Shown: positions 46,624 through 58,271 of the stretch, piece after piece | Numbering within the stretch: position 1 is the stretch's first letter | How the letters are laid out: each line of letters begins with the position of its first letter | Origin: Conchocele bisecta | Taxonomy: Eukaryota; Mollusca; Bivalvia; Lucinida; Thyasiridae | Assembly: GCA_029237695.1 (NCBI GenBank) | Contig: JAQRGA010000361.1 | Span: 1-64,000 of the forward strand | Length of the DNA stretch: 64,000 bases | Reading direction: 5' to 3' | Made by a program: the position numbers and the translations under genes | The notes under the pieces: model-generated | Database searches by the model: none | Told to the model about the DNA's origin: nothing | Seen by the model: the letters and a program-made list of their open reading frames with translations, nothing else

Positions 46624-46629
46624 TCCACA
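46624..46629. repeat. Target-site duplication TCCACA, right
   Basis: Exact repeat of 28108-28113. The first T could alternatively be the last base of the element, in which case the duplication is the 5 bp CCACA. Confidence 0.75.
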
Positions 46630-47007
46630 ATATTCGTTGTTTTGATATAGTCATCTGGGCGCGGGCACCATACATATTTCTCAGCGGATTCTCCAAATTC
46701 GTATTGTTTCGTGTCTGCCGAGGCTGAGCACAGCTCAGCTCAGCATCGACCAGTCATTATTTTCTAATTTCGATTAAAAGAACAGAATTATCATACATGA
46801 AATCATATTCATTATTACCCGATATGTGTCCCCGACTGAGTCGTCGCCACGTCCTCTGTCTATATAGCCGGGTCCTGACTGCGCAGACGAAGATAGAATT
46901 GTAACAACGCTGGCTCGTGCTGCAAGACAATGAAGTCTGTTTTCTCGTGAAATGTAGAGAATCGCGTGGCCATAGGGCAACAAAGTAGGACAATATTTGC
47001 ACAAGGT
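46630..47007. other. Host flank, no gene supported
   Basis: Overlapping minus-strand frames (76 and 93 codons) are present but carry no recognised motif. The sequence runs up to the TTAA at 47008. Confidence 0.45.
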
Positions 47008-50000
47008 TTAAAGGTACATGCCCACTCAGTAAGCACAAGTGTCTTTATATCAAGACATCATCCGAGACATTTTCTGGCAAATAAACATTCATCCACCGAT
47101 ACGCAACGTATTGATATGCATTATTAAACATTTATATCAGACGTAAATTTGCACACTGATATTAGGGGCGATAACCGTGTTTCTTAAAATGTTAACGGAC
47201 ATTTCTATTTATTCTCTGTATTGATTTGTGCAATGATCAAACTTCATAATCTGTCGAAAATGCTATTTTTTTAGGTGACGCATTTAATTTGTATAAATAA
47301 TTAAAACAATATCATGCCTCATTTGTATATGGAATTAGCCTGAATCCACCGCGCGTCAATATCGGTTATTTGAATCATTTGAATGTTGATCGCGCAGCAC
47401 AGGTCATATTTTAATTTTCAAAACTGGTGAAAATACCAGTTCTCAAGCAGTGTAGACCCTGATCTGACTGTGCGGATGTACAGGGAGATCTGGGGCCCGT
47501 GTCACTAAACATCGTACGACTAAAATGTTCGTAAGCGCAATTTTAGAATCGTCTGGAAATTTAAATTGATGGATTTACATTTATTGAGCATAGGCTGCAT
47601 ATGCAGACTTTGCTCAATACATGTAAATCCAACAATTGTTTACAAGAAAACAATGTTAATAGATATTTAACATACTATCATAATTTTGCACTTACGACCA
47701 TTTTAGTCTTACGAAGTTTAGTGAAACCGCCCCCGAGGTGTGACAGTACGTAAGAACCATAGGACAGTAAATTAAAGTAACACTACCTGCTGTGGGTAAT
47801 ACAGCCTGGCCGAAACAATCCAGTCTGTAACCCAGAGTCAAACGTCACTATCTCCATGTATAAAAATACTTGGTATGAGGCAACATCAAAAATAACAAAC
47901 ACTCACAAGAATAACTGTTTACAGAGACAAAACGGGGAATAATCCATGACCGGATTCAAATACAAACTCATTGAAAAAAGTGTACTTATCTCCACACCAT
48001 AAGGAATCAAGATTCCCATGTATCAAGCCTCCAGCTTAATTATCGTGTAAAAGTTTACGAGTTTCAGGCAAGGGGGTGGGGGGGGGTAATCCGGGATTGG
48101 TTACAGCAAACCTTTTACGAGATATCCTGAAAGGTTTATTTGAATCATTTGAATATTGATCGCGCAGCACAGGTCATATTTTTAATTTCAAACTGGGGAA
48201 AATAACATTCTCTCAAGCAGTGTACGACCCTGATCCGACTGTGCGGATTACAGGGAGATCTGTCCCGTTCACTAAATATTCGATCGACTAAATGTCGAGA
48301 AGCGCAATTTTTAGAATCGTCCTGGAAATTTAAATTGATAGGATTTACATTTATTGAGCATAGCTCATATGCAGACTTTGCTCATATATATGTAAATCCA
48401 ACAATTGTTTACAGAAAACAATGTTTTAATATGATAGTTACAGACTACATAAATTTTGACTTACGACCATTTTAGTCCTTACGAAGTTTAGAGAACCGCC
48501 CCCGGTCACAGTATCTAGAACCATAGACAGTATTAAAGTAAACCCTTACCTGCTGTGGGTTATACAGCCTGGCCGAAGACAATCCATTCCCTGTAACCAG
48601 AGTCGAACGTTCACTACACCAGTGTATTAAAATGCATGTATGAAAAAGTGCAACATCAACAATAACATACCACACACAAGAATAACTGTTATCACATAGT
48701 TACAAAGCGGGAGAAATCCGACACGGATTCAAATACAAACTCATTGAAAAAGTGTACTTTAACTTCACACCAATAAGGAAATCTAGATACCAGGTATCAA
48801 GCCTCCACTATTATCCGTTTAAAGGTTACGAGTTGCAAGGCAAGGGGGGTGGGGTGGGGTGGGGTAATCCGGGATTGTTACAAGCTAACATTTTACAGAT
48901 ATCTGAAGTATTTGAATCATTTGAATATTGATCGCGCAGCACAAGTCATTATTTTAATTTTCAAAACTGGGGAAAATAACCATTCTCAAGCAGTTAGACC
49001 CTGATCCGACTGTGCGGATGTACAGGGAGATCTGGGGCCCGTGTCACTAAACATCGTACGACTGAAATTTCGATAGCGCAATTAGAAATCGATCTGGAAA
49101 CTTTAAATTGATTGGATTTACAGTTATTGAGCATAGGCTGCATAACAACTTTGCCCTCAATACATGTAAATCCATCAAATTGTTTACAAGAAAACCAATG
49201 TTAACTATGATATTTACAGACCTCAAAATTTTGCACATACGACCATTTTAGTCTACGAAGTTTAGTGAAAGCGCCCCGGGGTCACAGTACGTAAGAACCA
49301 TAGGACAGTCATTAAAGTAACACATACCTTCTGTGGGCATACAGGCTGGCGAAGACAATCATCGTAACCCAGAGTCGAAACGGTCACCTATCTCCTGTGT
49401 ATAAAATACATGGTATGAGTGCACCATCAAAAATAACATACCACACACAATAAAACTGTTCACTAGTACAAAACGGGGAGATAACCATGACACGGATTCA
49501 AATACAAACTCATTGAAAAAAAGTGTACTTTATCTCCACACCAATAAGAATTCAAGATACCATTATCAAAGCCTCCAGCTATTATAGTTTTAAAAGGTTA
49601 CGAGTTGCAAGGCAAGGGTTGGGGGGGGGGGTACAATCCGGGATTGTTTACAACTAACATTTTACGAGATATCTGAGGTTATGTGAATCATTTGAGATCT
49701 TGAATCGCGCAGCACAGGTCCAATATTTTATTTTCAAAGCTGGGGAAAATATCAGTCTTCAAGCGTGTAACCGATCCGACTTGCGGATGTACAGGAGATC
49801 TGGGGCCCGTGTCACTAAACTCGTACGACTGAAAATGTTTCGTAAGCCGCAATTTTAGAAACGTCTTAAATTTAAATTGATGGATTTACATTTATTGAGC
49901 ATAGGCTGCATATGCAGCCTATGCTCAATATATGTAAATCCAACAATTGTTTACAAGAAAACAATGTTAATATGATATTTACAGACTATCATAATTTTGC

Positions 50001-52176
50001 ACTTACGACCATTTTAGTCTTACGAAGTTTAGTGAAACGGCCCCCGGGGTCACAGTAAGAACCATAGGAAAGTATTAAAGTAACACTTACCTGCTGTGGG
50101 TATACAGCCGGGCCGAAGACAATCCAGTCTGTAACCCAGAGTCGAACGGTCACTATCTCCAGTGTATAAAATGCATGGTATGAGTGCAACATCAACAATA
50201 ACATACCACACACAAGAATAACTGTTCACAGAGTACAAAACGGGGAGATAATCCAACACACGGATGTCAAATACAAAATCATTGAAAAAAGTGTACTTAT
50301 CTCCACACCATAAGGAATCTAGATACCATGTATCAAGCCTCCAGCTATTATCGTTTAAAAGGTTTACGAGTTGCAAGGCAAGGGGGGGTGGGGGGGGGGG
50401 GGGTGGGTAATCCGGGATTGGTTACAAGCTAACATTTTACGAGATATCTGAAGGTTATTTGAATCATTTGAATATTGATCGCGCAGCACAGGTCATATTT
50501 TAATTTTCAAAACTGGGGAAAATACCAGTTCTCAAGCAGTGTAGACCCTGATCCGACTGTGTGGATGTACAGGGAGATCTGGGGCCCGTGTCCTTAAACA
50601 TCGTACGACTAAAATGTTCGTAAGCGCAATTTTAGAATCGTCTGGAAATTTAAATTGATGGATTTACATTTATTGAGCATAGGCTGCATATGCAGCCTAT
50701 GCTCAATACTTGTAAATCCAACAATTGTTTACAAGAAAACAATGTTAATATGATATTTACAGACTATCATAATTTTGCACTTACCAACATTTTAGTCTTA
50801 CGAAGTTTAGTGAAACGGCCCCCGGGGTCACAGTACGTAAGAACCATAGGAAAGTATTAAAGTAACACTTACCTGCTGTAGGTATACAGCCGGGCCGAAG
50901 ACAATCCAGTCTGTAACCCAGAGTCGAACGGTCACTATGTCCTGTGTATAAAATACATGGTATGAGTGCAATATCAACAATAACATACCACACACAAGAA
51001 TAACTGTTCACAGAGTAAAAAACGGGGAGATAATCTATGACACGGATGTCAAATACAAAATCATTGAAACAAGTGTACTTATCTCCACATATCGTTTAAA
51101 AGGTTTACGAGTTGCAAGGCAAACCCGTAACACTAATCGTAAAATTCAAAATAAAAAAGGGGAGATACTTCATTCTTAAATCGTTTTAGAATATTTCTGA
51201 CCGTAAATTCGTAAAAAAAATCATGTTTTTAAAACATTGTTTTAAAATGACGTGTCCATGGCTATCCAGACAGGTACATGTATGCACACATGAAAAACAA
51301 AACAAAAACAATACCATTACTTGAATTCCCAAATTTTGATTTTCAGTGTTTTCAAGTAACTGGAAAATAAACATGGTTGCAACATGTATTCACCGATAAA
51401 ATGACCAAAACCAATTTGTGCTAATCGTATTCCTCATACCAAAAAATGTTGCTATATATAAAACTATTGAAAATACAATGTTGCAAAAATATTTAAAATT
51501 ATTTTAAAAATAAAATATAAAGTCTCCAGACATTGTATAATATGTTGGTTTTTACTTATTCCACAATATAGACAAAGGGTGGTTTTTACACGTATTTATT
51601 ATATGAAATGTATACTAATACATTTTATTATAATTGGTCGGAATGCAGTAGATTTTAATTTATTTTTCAAATAGCGTTTTCGATAAAGATCCAGAAAGAT
51701 AGATACACTTGGAAATACAACAACAACATTGGGAAATTAATTACATGAACATGTATTCCCATGTCCAATTTGTCCAGTGTTTGCAAACAACTGGAGTATC
51801 CGTATTTTTACACTACTGACGATTACTCACCCATAAACTTACAAAAGCCAATTTCTAGAAGATCTAACCACATTCCTCAAATTAATTATGCTATATGAAA
51901 TTCTAAAAAATACATTGTTGTAGATATATTTCCAGTTATTGGACAAATAAATATTAATGACCGTTAACATTTTAAGAAAACACGGTTATCGCCCCTGACC
52001 TGATATAAGTGTGGAAATTTACGTTGGATGTAAAATGTATAATAATGTCAATAAATACGTGGGGTAATGGTGAATGCATGTTTACGTTGCCAGAAAATGT
52101 CATATCTAAGAAAATACAAAACTACCTGTCTCCCTATAAATATATTATAACCTACTGAGTGGGCATGTACCTTTAA
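47008..52176. mobile_element. TTAA-flanked element with long inverted ends, carrying a 772-bp satellite
   Basis: Starts TTAA then AGGTACATGCCCACTCAGTA (47012) and ends TACTGAGTGGGCATGTACCT (52153-52172) then TTAA. Inverted homology continues inward for about 220 bp: ATCAGACGTAAATTTGCACA and GGGGCGATAACCGTG on the left, CACGGTTATCGCCCCTGA and complement on the right. TTAA duplications are typical of piggyBac-type elements. No transposase gene is present, so it is non-autonomous. About 3.75 kb of the interior is a tandem array (47365-51121). The rest is AT-rich. Confidence 0.75.
47365..51121. repeat. 772-bp tandem repeat, about 4.8 units
   Basis: The marker ATTGATCGCGCAGCACAGGT (or near form) occurs near 47387, 48159, 48929, 49702 and 50476, a period of about 772 bp. 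Each unit contains a family A palindrome (CACTAAACATCGTACGAC ... GTCTTACGAAGTTTAGTG), a CTGTGGGTATACAGCC motif, an ATAACATACCACACACAAG motif and a G-run of variable length. The last unit is truncated. Middle units carry many single-base gaps relative to the outer ones. Frames inside (for example 50050-50376 minus) are repeat-derived. Confidence 0.9.
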
Positions 52177-52241
52177 ATATGTTCATCAATTTTCAAGACA
52201 TGTTGTGATGTAAATATAAATAGAATACGATGCCAGTGACA

Positions 52242-52617
52242 GGCCCGTACGCAGAGGGGGTGCGACGGGTGCTTAACCCTTCCAACACCACAGGCCTGTA
52301 TATTGGTATTGGCAAAAAGTGTAGATCCTGATTAGCCGGCTCGTGACGAGCCGTCTCATCAGGATCTTCACTTTTTGCAAGTGAATTTCATACTTTTGAG
52401 AGACAAAAACACCCCAAGTTCATAAATGGACTGGTCTGAAAACATTTTGTGATGAGTGAATTGGTTGCAAAATTAAAATATCAAAATCCATTCCAGTTAC
52501 TTAGGGGTGAAAGGGTTAATCTGCCGAGGTCTGTCCGTGGATGTGCAAACAAGATGTTTAGCCCTTCTCGCCGTCTATAAACACACCCCCCTAAATTAAT
52601 TCCTCCGTACGGGCCTG
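52242..52617. repeat. Inverted-end element, GGCCCGTACG termini
   Basis: Left end AGGCCCGTACGCAGAGGGGG and right end CCTCCGTACGGGCCT are complementary. Inside, 52311-52380 is a hairpin of the GCAGATCCTGAT family (AAAAAGTGTAGATCCTGATT, GCCGGCTCGTGACGAGCC centre and complement), apparently nested. Confidence 0.6.
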
Positions 52618-53272
52618 AGTGATGTGCTTGTGTTTTAATTCTGTCAAGCAAGCAAACAGGGAAATGTCACAATTTGAAATTAACATCGGTTGGAAAAACA
52701 TGTTGCGACAGGACATGAGCATCTTCTCGAAAGGTTATCGGACGCGTACTTAAACTGCGGGAAACGAACATTTTCGTATGTTGTTCTTAAATGACATTAT
52801 TAACAAAACATATTTGGACAGCGCATGAGAATCGTATTAAGACAAAACATATTTTCATCGAAAGTGGAAAATCAAAAGAAAAAAAAACAGCAGACGAGAA
52901 AATTTAATTCAGCGGTGTAAGTGATAAAAGTCGCCAATTACCTCCTCGCACAGACAGACTAATTTCATATTAGCTGATACATAAAGGCATGTTGCATACA
53001 AACGGGATGTAAATAAATAAATCTAATTTCCAGGCTGCAAACTGTAATTACCAGACGAGCGTCTATAAAACCGTACAGCTTCCGGCTGGATGCGCTTGCC
53101 TGATAAGTCGCGGAGTCACTGGACGTGTTTCGTTGTAATTCCGGAGTAATCCGAGTAGTTTTTGGAACAAGCAGAGTTTCAACTCGGGTCTAACTCGAGT
53201 TAGAACACTAATAATTCACTACACGGCATGGAGTATAGCAGCCGGGAGTTACAACGAACAACGCCCTCCTAC
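52618..53272. other. Intergenic DNA, no gene seen
   Basis: AT-rich sequence without supported frames. At 52690-52880 a weak direct similarity is seen to the GACAGCACTT / AGCAGACGA hairpin of 14.3-14.45 kb (for example GACAGCGCATGAGAATC and AACAGCAGACGA), so it is probably repeat-derived. Confidence 0.45.
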
Positions 53273-54382
53273 TTAAAGGTACATGCCCACTCAGTAGGCA
53301 CGAACTGTTCTTTATATCAGACATCATTTGAGACCTTTTCTAGCAAAATAAACATTCATTCACCATTACCCTACGTATTGATTGGCATTAGTATACCTTT
53401 TATATCAGACGTAAGTTTCCACACTGATATCAGGGGCGATAACCGTCTTTCAATAAAATGCTAACGGACATTACTATTTATTCTATGTATTAATTTTTTT
53501 GATGTGCAATGATCATACTTTATAAACTGTCGAAAATATTATTTTTGCAGGTGACGCATTTATTTAGTATAAATAATTAAAAAATATCATGCCTCATATG
53601 CATATGAAAATGGTCTGATACCACCGCGAGTCACTATCAGTAAATATATATTACGAAATGATTATATCTATACGGAAGCATGGAGGGGACATGTGTGTTT
53701 TTTTATTTATCTCGTGGCCACGACTTATTATGTGGTGGCCACGAGATAAATTAAAAAAAACACACCTAAAGATCTCGTGGCCACGACATAATTCAGGTGT
53801 GTTTTTTTTTATTTATCTCGTGGCCACGACTTATTATGTCGTGGCCACGAGATAAATAAAAAAAACGGAATAAAAAAAAACAAACCTAAAGATCTCGTGG
53901 CCACGACATAATTCAGGTGTGTGTGTTTTTTTTATCTCGTGGCCACGACTTATTATGTCGTGGCCACGAGATAAAAAAAAACACACCTGAATTATGTCGT
54001 GGCCACGAGATCTTTAGGTTTGTTTTTTTTTATTTATCTCGTGGCCACGAGATAAATACACACCTGAATTATGTCGTGGCCACGAGATCTTTAGGTGTGT
54101 ATTTATATCTCGTGGCCACGACATAATAAGTCGTGGCCACGAGATAAAAAAAAACACACACCTGAATTATGTCGTGGCCACGAGATCTTTAGGTGTGTTT
54201 TTTTTATTTATCTCGTGGCGACGAGATAAATAAAAAAACACACATGTCCCCTCCATGCTTCCGTATATCTATATAGCGGGCACTCGTAATTTTTAGAATT
54301 TGTGGAATAGTGACACAATTATATACTTATTTAATTCCTATAAAGAACATGTTGTGCCTACTGAGTGGGCATGCATCGTTAA
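53273..54382. mobile_element. Second TTAA-flanked element, enclosing the TCGTGGCCACGA array
   Basis: Left TTAA then AGGTACATGCCCACTCAGTA (53277). Right GCCTACTGAGTGGGCATGCA, CG, then TTAA (54379). Subterminal sequence on the left (ATCAGACGTAAGTTTCCACA, GGGGCGATAACCGT) matches the ends of the 5.16-kb element. No coding capacity. A separate nested palindromic element fills 53662-54280. Confidence 0.7.
53662..54280. repeat. Palindrome array of ATCTCGTGGCCACGA(C/G)AT units
   Basis: The outer ends are inverted: ATATCTATACGGAAGCATGG, AGGGGACATGTGTG on the left and the complement at 54237-54275. Between them, more than a dozen TCGTGGCCACGA palindromes alternate with AATTCAGGTGTGTT, AAGATCTTTAGGTGTG-like and TTATTTATC spacers. 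Each core is itself self-complementary, and pairs of cores are arranged as larger palindromes. This is a non-coding foldback element that has grown internally. Confidence 0.85.
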
Positions 54383-54519
54383 TGAACTTATTAAATGCGT
54401 ATGTCTATATTATACGGAGACGCAACACAACGTAGATTATGTGACTTGCCGTGAATACAAAGTATACTAAAGATACAGATATTCCGCCGTCCGATTCAAT
54501 CGTTCTTATGGGTACAGAG

Positions 54520-54836
54520 TTCCAGATAAGGTGCGTATTTACGTATTTTACGTACTTATTTGAGCAGAATACGCATCGGTTATCAAAAGTGAGGGTACAA
54601 AATAATCACAGCAATTTGAAAATACGCATTGATTTTCAAATTGAGTAGTGAAAATGCTGTAATAAAGTAGAACATTTACTTGGTTGAGCTTCTTGCAGCT
54701 CAAATGAACTTTTATTTGTATCTTTTGTACCCTATTTAATAAGGAAGAAAATCAATAATACATTTGTAAAACTAAAATACGCACTGAATTTGAAATCTGG
54801 GGGTATGATACAGGTACACAACTTAGCTGGAGCTCT
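54520..54836. repeat. Relative of the 8228 element, inverted
   Basis: Left end TCCAGATAAGGTGCG and right end AGCTGGAGCTCTG. Shared internal stretches with 8228-8614 in complement are TTTGAGCAGAATACGCAT, CTTTTGATAA-like and AAATCTGGGGGTA. It contains a short AGCTTCTTGCAGCT hairpin. Confidence 0.6.
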
Positions 54837-55276
54837 GTGGGTATATACAATAATCTCGCCAAGTGCACGTTCAGGCACAGGTTCTTGAAGAACGGTTCAT
54901 ATTTCGGTGTTTTCTTGGGTTATTTCGGTATCTCTGGTGGGTTTGGTGCATTGTTACCAACATACAATTTACGTCAGCTCCCGCGAATTACTCGTATACG
55001 TATGGCTATTTTGGCAGTATAAAATGTGTCCGAATCTTCGTAACGGTGAATGTGTAGATAATTGACGATTTCTGTCGTGTGAAATGATTGAGCATTAGTA
55101 GTTGCACAAAACTATATACATTACCCAAAACCAACGAAATCCACCAAAAGCCACAAAATACCCATATGACACCAACATTGTGACCATCTGTTTGAAACAA
55201 ACACTGTGCTTTCAAGGAGTATAATTCAATGTATAACGATCTAGATATGACGGGTGTTTCATTGATGGAACGGCGA
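54837..55276. other. Intergenic DNA, shares a segment with the 60-kb duplication
   Basis: No gene. At 55040-55170 the sequence TGTGTAGATAATTGACGATT, GATTGAGCATTA, GCACAAAACTAT and AAAACCAACGAAATC matches the start of each 1455-bp unit (60085-60180, 61540-61635). Confidence 0.5.
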
Positions 55277-55468
55277 ACAGTGCAGATCCTGATCAGACTG
55301 TACATATGCATAGGCTGATCTGGATCTACACTGGCCACAAAAAGCCCATAAGCACAAAATCCCATTACCCCACCCACCTGGTCTCGTACTGTACTGTTTA
55401 TAGTAAAAAATACAGTACCAGACCAGGTGGGTGGGGTAATGGGATTTTGTGCTTATGGGCTTTTTGTA
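55277..55468. repeat. Dispersed hairpin followed by a long inverted repeat
   Basis: 55277-55340 is a GCAGATCCTGATCAGACTG-type hairpin. Directly after, 55334-55468 is an almost perfect inverted repeat: CACAAAAAGCCCATAAGCAC, AAAATCCCATTACCCCACCC and ACCTGGTCT pair with the complement, leaving a loop of about 25 bp. Arms are about 55 bp. Confidence 0.75.
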
Positions 55469-56545
55469 TTTATGTCACAGGTACGAGTTTTCCACCTATG
55501 TTTGTGAGCAGATCGCGTGAGGTAATACCTGTAAAATGTATGAAGGTGTGGTAAAGTATTTGCCACGGTGACATCACCGTTCGTCCGCATTTACGAGGAG
55601 ATAATGCACGAACTTTATTATGAAATCAGTCAACGACTTTAATAAATAGATGATGATCGTACATGAATGATGGCCTAATATCACAGTTATTATTTTTTTT
55701 TTTACTGATTTCATAAGAAACGAGGCTGTGTCGTGTTTCTTATTAAATCAGTCAACGACTTTACTATAAACAGATGCTCTTACAAGAGGGATGCTTTAAT
55801 ATGATATTTATCAAACAAATTATTTATTTCATTAATACATGTCATATTAAATCAACATACATGTTAGATTATATTTACTGCATAACCACAGCATCACACA
55901 TTGCAGCCCTATTGATCAGTTAACCCTTTCACCCCTAAATAACGGGAATGTAGTTTGATACATAGGAGCTTTATGGGATGAACGAAACCCCGATGTCATA
56001 ATCCAGTTACATTGAGGATCTGTATGAATCTAGAAGGAATGACAGCATCCATCTTACCTTTGACCGACTCACTAATTGTAAGTTACTAATCCCCGCTGTA
56101 GGCTCGGAAACATTTTTCAACCAATGGAAGTACGGACTGGTTTCGTGATTTGTTTTGTCACTTATCTGAATAGGTAATCATGAATTAAATATTGTAAATT
56201 ACATTAATATGGGCTATTTCTTGCCATGTGCTCATGTTAATGTGACTTTCCATGTTGTATGTCAGCACAGGCACTGTCGATCTTGCACAAAAACAAAATC
56301 AGCTGGTGAACAGCAAGGTAAATCATGAAATCAGTCAACGGTAGCCTAATTTACGTCACTTCAGTTGGTTGAAAAAAACAGCAATATGCAAAACAAGATG
56401 GCGAATGTCTCGCCTTCCTATATACTATACATCCTGCGATAGGAATCATTAACACATCGGTTTCGTTCATCTCATAAAGTGCCTATGGTTTGATATGTCA
56501 ATTTTCCGAAGACAATACTCATCACAAAACCATGTTCAGACTATT
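55469..56545. other. Intergenic DNA, no gene seen
   Basis: Several degenerate copies of a motif with GAAATCAGTCAACG (near 55621, 55744 and 56327), which look like scattered remnants of one repeat. No supported coding frame. Confidence 0.45.
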
Positions 56546-56854
56546 CATGCGCGGATACAGAAATAATTGCAGGGGGGGGGGGAGGGGATCTGTAATTACA
56601 AGTCGGCATAGCCGACCTCCGCGAGCGCGAAATCGTAAAGAAGGGGGTCTGGGGTTCTCCCCCAGGAAATTTTTAGATGCCAGATCGCCGCAGATGCGAT
56701 TTCCTGACACATAGGCCACGAACAAAGTCATCCAACTATTCGAGTATTGTAGATTTTCGTCTTTCTTTTTTTTGCCTGGAGCAGGGGGGGGGGGGGGGGG
56801 GAGGGGGGGGGGGGGGCCCGGACCCCCTGGACCCTCCCCCTGTATCCGCGCCTG
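56546..56854. repeat. Inverted-end element with GGATACAG termini and G-runs
   Basis: Left end GCGCGGATACAG and right end CTGTATCCGCGC are complementary. Inside are G-runs at 56571-56582 and 56784-56815 whose complement also appears as a C-rich right edge. The frames across it (56490-56714, 56677-57198) are low-complexity products of this repeat. Confidence 0.65.
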
Positions 56855-56884
56855 CTACTCCATATATGATATGTACATTGAAAA

Positions 56885-56999
56885 CTGTATACACACATAC
56901 TCGTAATTTACAGAACTGGTGGAATAATGACACAATTACACACTTATTTAATTCCTCTAAAGAACATGTTGTGCCTACTGAGTGGGCATGTACCTTTAA
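56885..56999. repeat. Solo right end of the TTAA element family
   Basis: CGTAATTTACAGAACTGGTG, AATAATGACACAATTACACA, then GTGCCTACTGAGTGGGCATG, TACCT and TTAA at 56996. It matches the right end of 53273-54382. The left end was not found nearby. A further internal piece of the same family lies in both 1455-bp units (61305-61370, 62758-62825). Confidence 0.65.
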
Positions 57000-57154
57000 T
57001 GTCGATACGCATGAAGAAAACGAGAGAACTACTTTCGATCAAAGGGGTGTGGATCGGTCTGAGAGTATTGACCTCGACAGTGTCTGCAACAAGTGTGGCT
57101 GCACTCGTCAAGGAATTACAATACAATCCAAACTACTACCTATGTACATGTTAG

Positions 57155-57240
57155 TACAGTGGAACCCCTCTAAACCGAACACCCTGGGGACAGACTGAAA
57201 AGTTCGGTTTATAGGGGTTTTCGGTTTAGAGGGGTTTTCT
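57155..57240. repeat. Tigger-like hairpin MITE, family B
   Basis: TACAGTGGAACCCCTCTAAA, CCGAACACCCTGGGG, then AGTTCGGTTTATAGGGG and a repeated TTCGGTTTAGAGGGG half. The right end has lost the CACTGTA tail. Confidence 0.6.
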
Positions 57241-58271
57241 ATTTCCAGTTAAGGAAATGTATGTTTTCCATCATTAACTCTTGGATTTGTATAGTATATA
57301 CCATTATTACCATATTGATTACAAAGTTAAGTCCGAATGCAGATTCGCAAGGGGTATAGCAAATAGTGCAGATTCGCAATGTTATCTGAGTCTACGGTCT
57401 ACACTGGTCGCAAAGAGCATATGACACATTTCGCGTGTGCTGTGTAGTTACCGCGAGCTGCTACAATAGCCCACAGGCTACAGTCACGAGTTTACAGCCT
57501 CGTTAAGTAATTATCAGATTATCTCAATTAATCGGTCGGTGGGTTCACAAATAATGTGCCGATTATTTTATTTCCGTAATTGTTACGTACGCGTATAATT
57601 AAATTGTGAACCATGCTATTGTAATGAGCTTGTAAAACAGCAAACATGTCTCGTATTTAGGTCACATGTATTGAATAGATTCTTAACTTTGTAATGCCGC
57701 TTATGACGTTAAAAAAACACGCCGCTTAGCGCATTACACGCATGGATAGTTAATGTGCGTAATTCTCGTGGCTCCGCATTTTGGGAACCAGAGCTGAACA
57801 ATACTACCGGGAACCAGTCTATTGTAAACACGGTGTGATTTTGACACCCGCTTGAAACAACCCGCTATAAGCTACATGATGATACCTACAAGCTACATGA
57901 TGATACCTACTATGCCTACAGTTCTACAGATATGAGAAATTAAATATTTTAAATGTAAAAAGTTGTGATAAAACTCATAGCCAGTGCAAATGTGTGTATA
58001 TATGTACAGTTGTTTAGAATTACGTGCACAATATCTTACAAACTTTAAATATATTCTTAATACGTTTTTAATACTTTTAAGACCACAACTACATGACATT
58101 GTACAACGTATTTTAATACGGTGCCGCGAAAAATCAGCGCGGGAAGCTCAACGACAACAACAACAACAACAACATTGAAATTGGGCGCGGTGCATTTCTT
58201 GGATGACATCCTGACAGGTGACCGTGTTTCCGGTTTTCCGGGGTTATTTTAACGCTGAAATATGGTTTTGG
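57241..58271. other. Intergenic DNA, no gene seen
   Basis: A degenerate GCAGATTCGCAA / GTCTACACTGGTCGCAAA repeat remnant lies at 57360-57415 and a (CAA)n microsatellite at 58154-58174. The direct repeat AGCTACATGATGATACCTAC occurs twice at 57870-57910. No supported coding frame. Confidence 0.5.

Noticed and set aside
50050..51011. Minus-strand frames of 76-108 codons shared between units
   Set aside because: They repeat because the 772-bp unit repeats; they are broken in other units and have no coding signature.
53696..54245. Regularly spaced repeats that could suggest a CRISPR array
   Set aside because: The repeats are palindromes in both orientations with repetitive spacers, in eukaryotic DNA, inside inverted ends; a foldback transposon fits.
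56490..57198. Frames with glycine or proline runs
   Set aside because: Produced by the G-run tracts of the inverted-end element at 56546-56854.
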